A stretch of DNA of 7,940 nucleotides, from assembly GCA_964517265.1 (NCBI GenBank), contig CAZFBS010000079.1, forward strand, positions 1 to 7,940, given 5' to 3'. Positions 1 through 7,888 of this stretch are shown here, piece by piece; position 1 is the first letter of the stretch, and the number at the start of each line of letters is the position of its first letter. Source of the DNA: REEP01 sp964517265 (GTDB lineage: Bacteria; Pseudomonadota; Alphaproteobacteria; Rhodospirillales; Defluviicoccaceae). The position numbers and the translations under genes were made by a program. Under the pieces are notes generated by a model. It was not told the DNA's origin. It made no database searches and saw only the letters and a list, made by a program, of their open reading frames with translations.

Positions 1-2
1 TC

Positions 3-266
<264 letters not shown>

Positions 267-303
267 CGCGTCGGCGCCGTTTCAGGCTGCGCGCGGGTTC
301 GAA

Positions 304-310
304 AGAGGAG
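304..310 (+). promoter_or_regulatory. Ribosome-binding site of rpoC
   Basis: AGAGGAG sits 8 bases before the ATG at 319 and is the best Shine-Dalgarno match in the window. It decides the rpoC start over an out-of-frame ATG at 311, which directly abuts the SD and would encode only three residues. The rest of the rpoB-rpoC gap (267-303) shows no promoter or terminator that I can support. Confidence 0.85.
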
Positions 311-318
311 ATGGTGGC

Positions 319-3300
319 ATGAACGAGTTGATGAAAATATTCGGGCAGGTTGGCGGAACTCAGCGGTTCGACCAGATCCGGATCTCCATCGCCAGTCCGG
401 AGCGCATCCGGTCTTGGTCTTTTGGCGAGATCAAGAAGCCCGAGACCATCAACTACCGGACTTTCAAGCCGGAGCGGGACGGTCTGTTCTGCGCGCGCAT
501 TTTCGGTCCGATCAAGGACTACGAATGCCTGTGCGGCAAGTACAAGAGAATGAAATACAAGGGCATCATCTGCGAGAAGTGTGGCGTCGAGGTGACGTTG
601 CAGAAGGTGCGGCGTGAGCGGATGGGGCATATCGAGCTGGCCTCGCCGGTCGCTCACATCTGGTTCATGAAATCGCTGCCGAGCCGGCTCGGCCTTCTTC
701 TTGATATGACGCTGAAGGACCTCGAGCGCGTTCTCTACTTCGAGAACTACGTCGTGATCGAGCCGGGGTTGACGCCTTTTCAGCCGCGCGAGCTGCTGAC
801 GGAGGATCAATATCAAAGAGCGATAGACGAATACGGTGAGGATGCCTTCACGGTCGGCATCGGCGCCGAAGCCGTCCGCGACATGCTCAAGGAAATCGAT
901 GTCGACGCCGAGAGGGTGACTCTCCGGGCAGATCTGAAGGAGACCACCTCGGAGGTCAAGCGCAAGAAGCTGGTCAAGCGTCTGAAGTTGATCGAGGCGT
1001 TTCTGGAGTCGGGGGCGCGGCCGGAATGGATGATCCTGGAAGTCATCCCGGTGATCCCGCCCGAGTTGCGGCCGCTGGTTCCGCTCGATGGCGGCCGCTT
1101 CGCCACGTCCGACCTTAATGATCTGTACCGGCGCGTGATCAACCGCAACAACCGGCTCAAGCGGCTGATCGAGTTGCGGGCACCGGAGATCATCATCCGT
1201 AACGAGAAGCGGATGCTGCAGGAATCGGTCGATGCGATGTTCGACAACAGCCGGCGCGGTCGCCCCATCACGGGGGCCAACAAGCGGCCGCTGAAGTCGT
1301 TGAGCGACATGCTGAAGGGCAAGCAGGGCCGATTGCGCCAGAACCTGCTCGGCAAGCGGGTCGATGATTCCGGCCGCTCCGTTATCGTGGTGGGGCCTGA
1401 ACTCAAATTGCATGAGTGCGGGCTGCCGAAGAAGATGGCGCTGGAGTTGTTCAAGCCGTTCATCTACTCCAAGCTCGAGCTTTACGGGATGGCGACGACC
1501 ATCAAGGCCGCCAAGCGGATGCTCGAGAAGGAGCGTCCGGAGGTGTGGGACGTTCTGGAAGAGGTCATCCGCGAGCATCCGGTTCTGCTCAACCGGGCGC
1601 CGACTCTGCACCGGCTGGGCATCCAGGCTTTCGAGCCGGTGCTGATCGAGGGCAAGGCGATTCAGCTGCATCCGCTGGTCTGTGCGGCCTTCAATGCCGA
1701 CTTCGACGGCGACCAGATGGCGGTGCATGTGCCGTTATCGCTGGAGGCGCAGCTGGAAGCGCGCGTTCTGATGATGTCGACCAACAACATCCTCAGCCCC
1801 TCCAACGGCAAGCCGATCATCGTTCCTTCCCAGGACATCGTTCTCGGTCTTTACTATTTGACGATGGAGGCGGATCAGGAGCGGGGGGAAGGGATGGTCT
1901 TCACCGATGTCGGCGAGATCGAGCATGCCCTGGCCGCGCGGGCGGTTTCGTTGCACGCCAAGGTCAAGTGCCGCTATTGGACGGTGGACGAAACGGGCAA
2001 ACGGTTCTCCCAGCTGGTCGAAACCACGCCGGGCCGGATGTTGCTCTCAGAGCTTCTGCCGCGGCATCCGAATGTCCCCTTCTCTCTCGTCAATCGTCTT
2101 TTGACGAAGAAGGACATCTCTTCGGTCATCGATGCCGTCTACCGGAACTGCGGCCAGAAGGAGACGGTGATCTTTGCCGACCGCATCATGGGTATCGGAT
2201 TCACTTCCGCGTCCAAGGCTGGAATTTCCTTCGGCAAGGATGATCTCGTGATTCCGCAGGCGAAGGCCGCCCTCGTGGGCGCGACCGAGGAACGAGTCAA
2301 GGAGTACGAGCAGCAGTATCTTGAGGGCCTGATCACCCAGGGCGAGAAGTACAACAAGGTTGTCGACGCGTGGGCGCATTGCACCGACCAGGTCGCCGAA
2401 GAGATGATGAAGCAGATCTCAACCACTGCCCCGGGCGAGCCGATCAACGCCGTCTACATGATGGCCCATTCCGGCGCGCGCGGCTCCGCTGCCCAGATCA
2501 AGCAGTTGGCCGGCATGCGCGGTCTGATGGCGAAGCCGTCGGGCGAAATCATCCAGACACCGATCATCTCCAACTTCAAGGAGGGGCTGACCGTTCTGGA
2601 ATACTTCAACTCGACCCATGGGGCGCGTAAGGGCTTGGCGGATACCGCGCTCAAGACCGCCAATTCCGGATACCTGACCCGCCGGCTGGTGGATGTCGCC
2701 CAGGACTCGATCGTGACCGAGGAAGACTGCGGAACCACAGAGGGCATTACCGTACGTCCGGTGCGGGAAGGCGGCGAAGTCGTCTCGCCATTGGGAGAGC
2801 GGGTGCTGGGGCGCTCGGCGGCGGAGGATGTCATCGATCCCGCCACCCAGCAGGTGCTTGTCAAGGCGGGCCAGATGATCGACGAGGACGCGGTCGCCGC
2901 GATCGAAGCGGCCGATCTTGAAGCAATCAAGATCCGCTCCGCTCTCACCTGCGAGACCCGCAACGGTGTCTGTGGATCCTGCTATGGCCGCGATCTCGCC
3001 CGCGGCACCCGCGTCAACGTCGGCGAAGCGGTTGGCGTTATTGCCGCCCAGTCGATCGGGGAACCGGGTACCCAGTTGACGATGCGGACCTTCCATATCG
3101 GCGGCGCCATTCAGCGCGGGGCCGAGCAGTCGAAGATCGAGGCCGTGACCGATGGAACGATCTCGCTGCGCAACTGCTCGACCGTGCGAAACAGCTCAGG
3201 CATTCCCGTGGTGATGAACCGGAATGCAGAAGCCGTTCTGGTCGACGTTCAGGGTCGCGAGCGGGCGCGGCATCGGCTGGCCTATGGGACGAAACTGTTT

Positions 3301-4500
3301 TGCGAGGACAAGTCGGTGGTCCACCGTGGCGACAAGATCGCCGAGTGGGATCCCTACACGTTGCCGATCATTACCGAGAAAGAAGGCTATGCCCACTACG
3401 TCGATCTGGTCGAAGGGACCTCGATGATCGAACAGCTCGACGAAGCGACCGGCATGACCTCGAAGGTCGTGACCGACTGGAAGGCGCAGCCGAGAAAGGC
3501 GGATCTCAAGCCGCGGATCACATTGCGGGACGAGAACGGCGATGTGGTGACCTTGGACAACGGCCAGGAAGCGCGCTACTTCCTGCCTGTCGACGCCATT
3601 CTCTCGGTGGCGTCCGGTCAGCGCGTCCACGCCGGTGACGTGCTTGCGCGAATTCCCCGCGAGTCGGCGAAAACCCGTGACATCACGGGCGGTCTGCCGC
3701 GCGTCGCCGAGTTGTTCGAGGCGCGTAAACCGAAGGATTACGCGATCATCAGTGAAAGCGCCGGACGGGTCGAATTCGGCAAGGATTACAAAGCCAAAAG
3801 GCGCATCATCGTTGTTCCGGAAGACGACGGCGAGGAACCCAAGGAGTATCTGATCCCCAAAGGCAAGCACATCAGCGTTCAGGAAGGGGACTATGTGGAG
3901 GCGGGCGATCCTTTGATGGACGGCAACCCGGTTCCCCACGATATTCTCCGAGTGCTCGGAGTCGAGGCGCTGGCGGCCTATCTGACCAACGAGATCCAGG
4001 ACGTGTATCGCCTGCAGGGTGTTCGCATCAATGACAAGCACATTGAGGTGATCGTCCGCCAGATGCTGCAGAAGATCGAGATCACCGATCCGGGCGATAC
4101 CACCTTCCTGGTCGGCGAGCAGGTCGATCGGCTTGAGTTCGAGGAAACGAATGCCGCGGCGGCCGCCATTGGCGAGCGGCCGGCGGACGGGCTCCCGGTG
4201 CTGCAGGGGATCACCAAGGCCAGCCTTCAGACGCAATCGTTCATTTCTGCGGCATCGTTCCAGGAGACGACGCGCGTGCTGACCGAGGCGGCGGTCTCGG
4301 GACGCGTGGATGCGCTTTACGGACTGAAGGAAAACGTCATCGTCGGGCGGCTGATCCCGGCCGGAACGGGCAGCGTGATGAACCGGCTGCGGAAGATTGC
4401 CGCGGCCCGCGACAAGCAGATCTCGCAGGTTGGTCCGGGCGACGAGGGTCGGCGCGGATTGCCGCGTCACGGAGCGCCGGCCGAGGAAAAAATGTCCTGA
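319..4500 (+). CDS. rpoC: RNA polymerase beta-prime subunit
   Basis: This encodes the complete catalytic beta-prime subunit, 1393 residues (E. coli 1407), part of the cytoplasmic alpha2-beta-beta'-omega core enzyme that makes all cellular RNA. The N-terminal zinc site has C70, C72, C85 and C88. The active-site motif NADFDGDQ carries the magnesium-binding aspartates D461, D463 and D465. The second zinc site has C804, C878, C885 and C888. The bridge helix lies at about 758-795 (STHGARKGLADTALKTANSG). The trigger loop begins near 915 with M922 and H926, and resumes at about 1118 (KTRDITGGLPRVAELFEAR). The roughly 180 residues between correspond to the lineage-specific SI3 insertion known in proteobacteria. 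The motif MMAHSGARGS fits alphaproteobacteria. The start is supported by the strong SD and the conserved MNELMKIFGQ opening. The last 20 or so residues (after QVGPGDEG) are a low-complexity, poorly conserved tail. No frameshift or missing key residue is seen. Confidence 0.99.
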   Translation: MNELMKIFGQVGGTQRFDQIRISIASPERIRSWSFGEIKKPETINYRTFKPERDGLFCARIFGPIKDYECLCGKYKRMKYKGIICEKCGVEVTLQKVRRERMGHIELASPVAHIWFMKSLPSRLGLLLDMTLKDLERVLYFENYVVIEPGLTPFQPRELLTEDQYQRAIDEYGEDAFTVGIGAEAVRDMLKEIDVDAERVTLRADLKETTSEVKRKKLVKRLKLIEAFLESGARPEWMILEVIPVIPPELRPLVPLDGGRFATSDLNDLYRRVINRNNRLKRLIELRAPEIIIRNEKRMLQESVDAMFDNSRRGRPITGANKRPLKSLSDMLKGKQGRLRQNLLGKRVDDSGRSVIVVGPELKLHECGLPKKMALELFKPFIYSKLELYGMATTIKAAKRMLEKERPEVWDVLEEVIREHPVLLNRAPTLHRLGIQAFEPVLIEGKAIQLHPLVCAAFNADFDGDQMAVHVPLSLEAQLEARVLMMSTNNILSPSNGKPIIVPSQDIVLGLYYLTMEADQERGEGMVFTDVGEIEHALAARAVSLHAKVKCRYWTVDETGKRFSQLVETTPGRMLLSELLPRHPNVPFSLVNRLLTKKDISSVIDAVYRNCGQKETVIFADRIMGIGFTSASKAGISFGKDDLVIPQAKAALVGATEERVKEYEQQYLEGLITQGEKYNKVVDAWAHCTDQVAEEMMKQISTTAPGEPINAVYMMAHSGARGSAAQIKQLAGMRGLMAKPSGEIIQTPIISNFKEGLTVLEYFNSTHGARKGLADTALKTANSGYLTRRLVDVAQDSIVTEEDCGTTEGITVRPVREGGEVVSPLGERVLGRSAAEDVIDPATQQVLVKAGQMIDEDAVAAIEAADLEAIKIRSALTCETRNGVCGSCYGRDLARGTRVNVGEAVGVIAAQSIGEPGTQLTMRTFHIGGAIQRGAEQSKIEAVTDGTISLRNCSTVRNSSGIPVVMNRNAEAVLVDVQGRERARHRLAYGTKLFCEDKSVVHRGDKIAEWDPYTLPIITEKEGYAHYVDLVEGTSMIEQLDEATGMTSKVVTDWKAQPRKADLKPRITLRDENGDVVTLDNGQEARYFLPVDAILSVASGQRVHAGDVLARIPRESAKTRDITGGLPRVAELFEARKPKDYAIISESAGRVEFGKDYKAKRRIIVVPEDDGEEPKEYLIPKGKHISVQEGDYVEAGDPLMDGNPVPHDILRVLGVEALAAYLTNEIQDVYRLQGVRINDKHIEVIVRQMLQKIEITDPGDTTFLVGEQVDRLEFEETNAAAAAIGERPADGLPVLQGITKASLQTQSFISAASFQETTRVLTEAAVSGRVDALYGLKENVIVGRLIPAGTGSVMNRLRKIAAARDKQISQVGPGDEGRRGLPRHGAPAEEKMS

Positions 4501-4520
4501 CGACCTATCAGCTTGCGTAC

Positions 4521-4562
4521 GGTGCGGGCGTCGGCACCCTCGGCCCCGCCCGGAAGCGGGCC
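4521..4562 (+). terminator. Two tandem GC-rich hairpins after rpoC, possible terminator or 3'-end structure
   Basis: Twenty bases after the rpoC stop, GGTGC (4521-4525) can pair with GCACC (4534-4538) around an 8-base loop. Immediately after, GGCCCCGC (4542-4549) pairs with GCGGGCC (4556-4562) with one bulged C and a CCGGAA loop. No T-run follows (next bases CTTGCCTGCC do not form one), so this is not a classical intrinsic terminator. It may be a 3'-end stabilising structure, a weak or Rho-assisted end, or chance in GC-rich DNA. Confidence 0.3.
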
Positions 4563-4645
4563 TTGCCTGCCGCTCCAGCACAGCGCAGGGGCCATGACGA
4601 CGGGCTCCAGGATGCGGCCAGTCGGGGATACGGCCAGATTGTCGC

Positions 4646-4674
4646 TTGACTGGTGGGGCGGGCGTTCATAGTAT
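4646..4674 (+). promoter_or_regulatory. Sigma70-type promoter of the rpsL-rpsG-fusA-tuf (str) operon
   Basis: TTGACT (4646-4651) and TAGTAT (4669-4674) are separated by exactly 17 bases, matching the housekeeping consensus at 5/6 positions in each box. This is the best promoter match I noticed in the intergenic region. It predicts a start near 4681 and a leader of about 220 nt before rpsL. The bases after the -10 box (GCCGCT) form a GC-rich discriminator, which is typical of stringently controlled ribosomal-protein and rRNA promoters; that regulation is inferred. Its position fits the known habit of the str operon having its own promoter. Confidence 0.8.
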
Positions 4675-4680
4675 GCCGCT

Positions 4681-4899
4681 CTCGCCGCGAGGGGGCTGGT
4701 GGTGGGTCTCTCGGCCCAGACGCAGCCGCCTCGAGACCAAACGTGTGATCAAGCCATTGCCGTCCCAAATCAGGTCGGGGGCGTGCGCGGTTTTTTTGTC
4801 AAATGACGAACCGGGCGAAAAGCTTGGCTCTTCAAACAGTGAAGCCGTCTCCACGGTGATGGGGATGGACCAACATTAAGTTCCGGAAGAAGTGGGGAC
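4681..4899 (+). promoter_or_regulatory. Long 5' leader of rpsL, no convincing gene
   Basis: Assuming transcription starts near 4681, about 220 nt of untranslated RNA precede rpsL. I see no conserved coding sequence here: a 77-residue + strand open frame (4646-4879) and an 86-residue minus strand frame look like no known protein. Visible structure includes a hairpin GGTCTC (4705-4710) with GAGACC (4733-4738), extended inward by GGC/GCC across a small internal loop. A second stem lies at 4759-4782, a T7 run at 4791-4797, and a bulged hairpin at 4826-4846 (GGC, TTC with GAAGCC). The length leaves room for attenuation or protein-binding control, but no named riboswitch or leader family is recognised. 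Confidence 0.45.
4759..4797 (+). terminator. Possible attenuator in the rpsL leader (hairpin plus T7 run)
   Basis: GCC-GT-CCC (4759-4766) can pair with GGGGGC (4777-4782), giving 6 GC pairs with a two-base bulge and a 10-base loop. Eight bases later comes an unbroken T7 run at 4791-4797, which stands out in this GC-rich region. The gap between stem and T-run is longer than in a standard intrinsic terminator. The segment GCGTGCGC just before the T-run could form its own tiny stem or pair elsewhere. It may be a weak attenuator, a pause site, or nothing. Confidence 0.25.
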
Positions 4900-5271
4900 A
4901 TGCCGACAGTAAACCAATTGGTCAGGAAGGCGCGGGTCGCGCCTCCGTCACGCAACAAGGTGCCGGCGCTTGAGAGCTGTCCGCAGAAGCGCGGTGTGTG
5001 CACGCGTGTGTACACCACGACGCCGAAGAAGCCGAACTCTGCGCTGCGAAAAGTTGCCCGTGTCCGTTTGACCAACGGCTACGAAGTGACAAGCTATATT
5101 CCCGGCGAAGGCCACAATCTTCAGGAACATTCGGTGGTGTTGATACGGGGGGGTCGCGTTAAGGATCTTCCGGGCGTCCGCTATCACATCATTCGCGGGA
5201 CGCTGGATACGCAGGGCGTTTCCAACCGTCGTCAACGGCGCTCGAAGTACGGCGCCAAGCGGCCGAAGTAA
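4900..5271 (+). CDS. rpsL: 30S ribosomal protein S12
   Basis: S12 (123 residues, the normal alphaproteobacterial length) sits at the 30S decoding centre and helps control tRNA selection accuracy. The diagnostic core CPQKRGVCTRVYTTTPKKPN is at 27-46, followed by ALRKVARVRLTNG, SYIPGEGHNLQEHSVV and GGRVKDLPGVRYH. The end is SKYGAKRPK. Residues where streptomycin resistance mutations arise, K43 and K88 (numbering with the initiator Met), are the sensitive wild-type lysines. D89, the residue methylthiolated by RimO in many bacteria, is present. The start is supported by MPTVNQLVRK, the standard opening; the SD is moderate, GGAAG at 4885-4889, 10 bases before the ATG. This is the first gene of the str operon and probably depends on the promoter at 4646-4674. 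rpsG follows after 12 bases. Confidence 0.99.
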   Translation: MPTVNQLVRKARVAPPSRNKVPALESCPQKRGVCTRVYTTTPKKPNSALRKVARVRLTNGYEVTSYIPGEGHNLQEHSVVLIRGGRVKDLPGVRYHIIRGTLDTQGVSNRRQRRSKYGAKRPK

Positions 5272-5283
5272 GGGACGGGATCG

Positions 5284-5754
5284 ATGTCACGTCGTCGTGC
5301 TGCCGAGCAGCGGGAAATTCACCCTGATCCCAAGTATGGGGACGTGGTGGTGACGAAGTTCACCAACGGCCTCATGAAGGATGGAAAGAAATCCGTTGCG
5401 GAACACATCGTTTACGGTGCGTTCGACCTGATCGAAAAGAAAACCCGCCAGGATCCGGTCAAGGTTTTTCGCGAGGCGATCGAGAATGTGAAGCCGGCGA
5501 TCGAGGTGCGCTCTCGCCGCGTCGGCGGGGCAACGTATCAGGTTCCGGTCGAGGTGCGGCCATCGCGCCGGCAATCGCTGGCGATCCGCTGGCTGACGGA
5601 CATTTCCCGCAAGCGCTCGGAAAACACCATGATGGAGCGGCTTGCTGCGGAACTTCTTGATGCGGCCAACAACCGGGGCACCGCCATCAAGAAGCGCGAA
5701 GACACACATCGTATGGCGGAGGCCAACAAGGCCTTCTCTCATTACCGCTGGTAG
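5284..5754 (+). CDS. rpsG: 30S ribosomal protein S7
   Basis: S7 (156 residues, the usual length) binds the 3' major domain of 16S rRNA, starts assembly of the 30S head and contacts tRNA near the exit site. The sequence opens MSRRRAAEQREIHPDPKYGD, with KFTNGLMKDGKKSVAEHIVYG next. The beta-hairpin region VGGATYQVPVEVRP lies at about 80-93, and the typical RWLTDISRKRSENTM helix and FSHYRW end are present. The start at ATG 5284 lies 12 bases after the rpsL stop. Its SD is imperfect (GGGACGGG upstream), which fits translational coupling to rpsL. In E. coli S7 represses translation of its own operon by binding the rpsL-rpsG spacer. Here that spacer is only 12 bases, so the E. coli-type site is not present in recognisable form (inference). 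Confidence 0.99.
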   Translation: MSRRRAAEQREIHPDPKYGDVVVTKFTNGLMKDGKKSVAEHIVYGAFDLIEKKTRQDPVKVFREAIENVKPAIEVRSRRVGGATYQVPVEVRPSRRQSLAIRWLTDISRKRSENTMMERLAAELLDAANNRGTAIKKREDTHRMAEANKAFSHYRW

Positions 5755-5774
5755 CGACAGAAAGACGTAAAGCC

Positions 5775-7853
5775 ATGGGGCGAACAACTCCGCTCAAAGA
5801 TTATCGAAATATCGGCATCATGGCCCACATCGATGCCGGCAAGACGACCACGACAGAACGCATTCTGTTCTACACCGGCCGTTCGTACAAAATTGGTGAG
5901 GTGCATGAAGGCACCGCCACCATGGATTGGATGGAGCAGGAGCAAGAGCGGGGCATCACCATCACGTCTGCAGCGACCACCTGCAGTTGGCGTGATCACA
6001 GAATCAACATCATCGATACACCCGGCCACGTCGACTTCACGATCGAGGTCGAGCGGAGTTTGCGGGTTCTCGACGGAGCGGTTGCCGTATTCGATGGCGT
6101 GGCAGGTGTCGAGCCGCAGTCGGAGACCGTCTGGCGGCAAGCGGACAAGTATCATGTCCCGCGGCTCTGTTTCGTCAACAAGATGGACCGGATCGGCGCG
6201 AATTTCTTCCGTGCCGTCGAGATGATTCATCAGCGCCTGGGAGCGCATCCGCTTGTGCTGCAGTTGCCGATCGGGGCCGAATCCGACTTCGTCGGCGTCG
6301 TCGATCTGGTGCGGATGAAGGCGATCATCTGGAAGGATGAAGGGCTGGGGGCGGAGTTCGTTGAGGGCGAAATTCCCGCCGAGCTGATGGCGCAGGCGTC
6401 CGAATATCGGATGAAGATGCTGGAGACGGCGGTTGAGCAGGACGAAGCCGCGCTGGAGGCCTATCTCGAAGGCAACGAGCCCGATGAGGCCACCTTGCAC
6501 AAGTGCATTCGTGCGGGGACCGTGGCAGGAACCTTTGTTCCGGTCGTGTGTGGCTCCGCGTTCAAGAACAAAGGCGTTCAACCGCTTTTGGACGCCGTCG
6601 TCTATTACCTCCCGTCACCGATCGAGGTTCCGCCGATCCGCGGCCTGAAGGCCGGTACCGACGAGGAAATCGAGCGGATCAGTTCCGATGAAGAGCCGTT
6701 CGCGGCGCTGGCCTTCAAGATCATGTCCGATCCGTTCGTCGGCAGCCTCACGTTCATCCGGGTCTATTCCGGTGTCGTCAACAGCGGCGATATGATTCGC
6801 AACACGATCAAGGACAAGACCGAGCGGGTGGGCCGGATGCTGTTGATGCATGCCAACAGTCGCGAGGACATCAAGCAGGCGCGTGCCGGTGACATCGTTG
6901 CGCTGGCTGGCCTCAAGCAGACCACCACGGGGGACACCCTGTGCGATCCGAAAAGCGCGGTTGTCCTGGAGAGGATGGAGTTCCCCGATCCGGTGATCGA
7001 GGTGGCGGTGGAGCCGAAGACGAAGGGCGACCAGGAGAAGATGGGGGTCGCGTTGGCTCGCCTGGCGAGCGAGGATCCCTCGTTCCGGGTGACTTCGGAC
7101 GTGGAAAGCGGGCAAACGGTGATCAAGGGGATGGGTGAGTTGCACCTGGAGATCATCGTCGATCGCATGCGGCGCGAATTCAAGGTCGACGCGAACGTAG
7201 GCGCACCGCAGGTGGCGTATCGCGAGACCATTTCCCGGCAGGCGGAGATTGACTACACCCACAAGAAGCAGACGGGCGGTGCCGGGCAGTTTGCCCGCGT
7301 GATCGTCCGCTTCGAGCCGCTGCCGCCAGGATCGGGGTTCGAGTTCGCGAGCGCGGTGGTTGGAGGGTCGGTGCCGAAGGAATACGTCCCCGGCGTGCAG
7401 AAGGGGCTGACGATCGCGCGGGAATCGGGGGTTCTCACCGGTTTTCCGGTGATCGACTTCAAGGCGACGCTGGTCGATGGGGCTTCGCACGATGTCGACT
7501 CGAGCGTTCTTGCCTTTGAGATCGCGGCACGGGCGGCGTTTCGTGAAGGAATGCAGAAAGCCGGGCCGAAGCTGCTTGAGCCGGTCATGCGCGTCGAGGT
7601 GGTGACGCCGGAAGAGTACATGGGCGACATCATCGGCGACTTGAACAGCCGGCGTGGGCAGATCACCGGGATGGATCAGCGCGGCAACGCCCGCGTGATC
7701 GAGGCGATGGTGCCGCTGGCGACCATGTTCGGATATGTCAACACGCTGCGTTCCATGAGCCAGGGACGTGCCCAGTACACGATGCAGTTCGACAGTTACG
7801 TAGAAGTTCCGCAGCAGATCTCGGAGGAGGTCCGGCATCGGCTGGCCGGCTGA
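5775..7853 (+). CDS. fusA: Translation elongation factor G
   Basis: EF-G is the cytoplasmic GTPase that moves tRNA and mRNA through the ribosome and, with RRF, splits used ribosomes. The protein has 692 residues, normal for the family. The GTP-binding motifs are all present: G1 AHIDAGKT (17-24), G2 RGIT (59-62), G3 DTPGH with catalytic H85 (81-85), G4 NKMD (135-138) and G5 GSA (260-262). Domain II follows at about 300-395, domain III with GMGELHLEI, and domain IV with KKQTGGAGQFARV. The domain IV tip has HDVDSS with H572, equivalent to E. coli H583. Domain V contains EVVTPEEYMGDIIGDLNSRRGQI. The start gives the standard opening MGRTTPLKDYRNIGIMAHID. The SD is weak, and the gene starts 20 bases after the rpsG stop, so coupling to rpsG is likely. 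It looks like the housekeeping EF-G, not a ribosome-protection or EF-G2 paralogue. Confidence 0.99.
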   Translation: MGRTTPLKDYRNIGIMAHIDAGKTTTTERILFYTGRSYKIGEVHEGTATMDWMEQEQERGITITSAATTCSWRDHRINIIDTPGHVDFTIEVERSLRVLDGAVAVFDGVAGVEPQSETVWRQADKYHVPRLCFVNKMDRIGANFFRAVEMIHQRLGAHPLVLQLPIGAESDFVGVVDLVRMKAIIWKDEGLGAEFVEGEIPAELMAQASEYRMKMLETAVEQDEAALEAYLEGNEPDEATLHKCIRAGTVAGTFVPVVCGSAFKNKGVQPLLDAVVYYLPSPIEVPPIRGLKAGTDEEIERISSDEEPFAALAFKIMSDPFVGSLTFIRVYSGVVNSGDMIRNTIKDKTERVGRMLLMHANSREDIKQARAGDIVALAGLKQTTTGDTLCDPKSAVVLERMEFPDPVIEVAVEPKTKGDQEKMGVALARLASEDPSFRVTSDVESGQTVIKGMGELHLEIIVDRMRREFKVDANVGAPQVAYRETISRQAEIDYTHKKQTGGAGQFARVIVRFEPLPPGSGFEFASAVVGGSVPKEYVPGVQKGLTIARESGVLTGFPVIDFKATLVDGASHDVDSSVLAFEIAARAAFREGMQKAGPKLLEPVMRVEVVTPEEYMGDIIGDLNSRRGQITGMDQRGNARVIEAMVPLATMFGYVNTLRSMSQGRAQYTMQFDSYVEVPQQISEEVRHRLAG

Positions 7854-7888
7854 TACGAAACAAACGACAAGACGGAGCAGCGACAGTT

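Noticed and set aside
311..322. Three-codon frame (ATG GTG GCA TGA) overlapping the rpoC start
   Set aside because: Its ATG directly abuts the AGGAG, leaving no spacing for initiation, whereas the rpoC ATG has ideal 8-base spacing.
3196..4581. 461-codon minus-strand open frame opposite the 3' part of rpoC
   Set aside because: Same kind of antisense shadow; its start region in the rpoC-rpsL spacer shows no promoter or good SD that I can see on that strand, and no motif suggests a real protein.
4796..4830. Possible second promoter TTGTCA with 17-base spacing
   Set aside because: The -35-like TTGTCA is followed at 17 bases by AAAGCT, which does not resemble a -10 box. The promoter at 4646-4674 is far better.
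4803..4859. 18-codon open frame in the rpsL leader (starts MTNRAKSLAL)
   Set aside because: No Shine-Dalgarno sequence precedes it, it follows a T-run, and nothing in its sequence suggests a regulatory peptide. Short frames like this occur by chance.
4673..4879. Open frame with three consecutive Trp codons (4697-4705) just before a hairpin, resembling a trp leader peptide
   Set aside because: The ATG at 4673 lies inside the predicted -10 box, so it would be absent from transcripts of that promoter. There is no stop codon soon after the Trp run, the frame continues to 4879, and the downstream gene is rpsL, not a trp gene. The Trp codons come from a GGT-repeat stretch.
4900..5271. Streptomycin resistance alleles in rpsL
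   Set aside because: K43 and K88 are wild-type lysines, and the neighbouring PNSALRKV and DLPGV motifs are unchanged.
6615..7838. 407-codon minus-strand open frame opposite fusA
   Set aside because: It overlaps conserved EF-G coding sequence completely and shows no family signature. Long antisense frames are expected in GC-rich genes.
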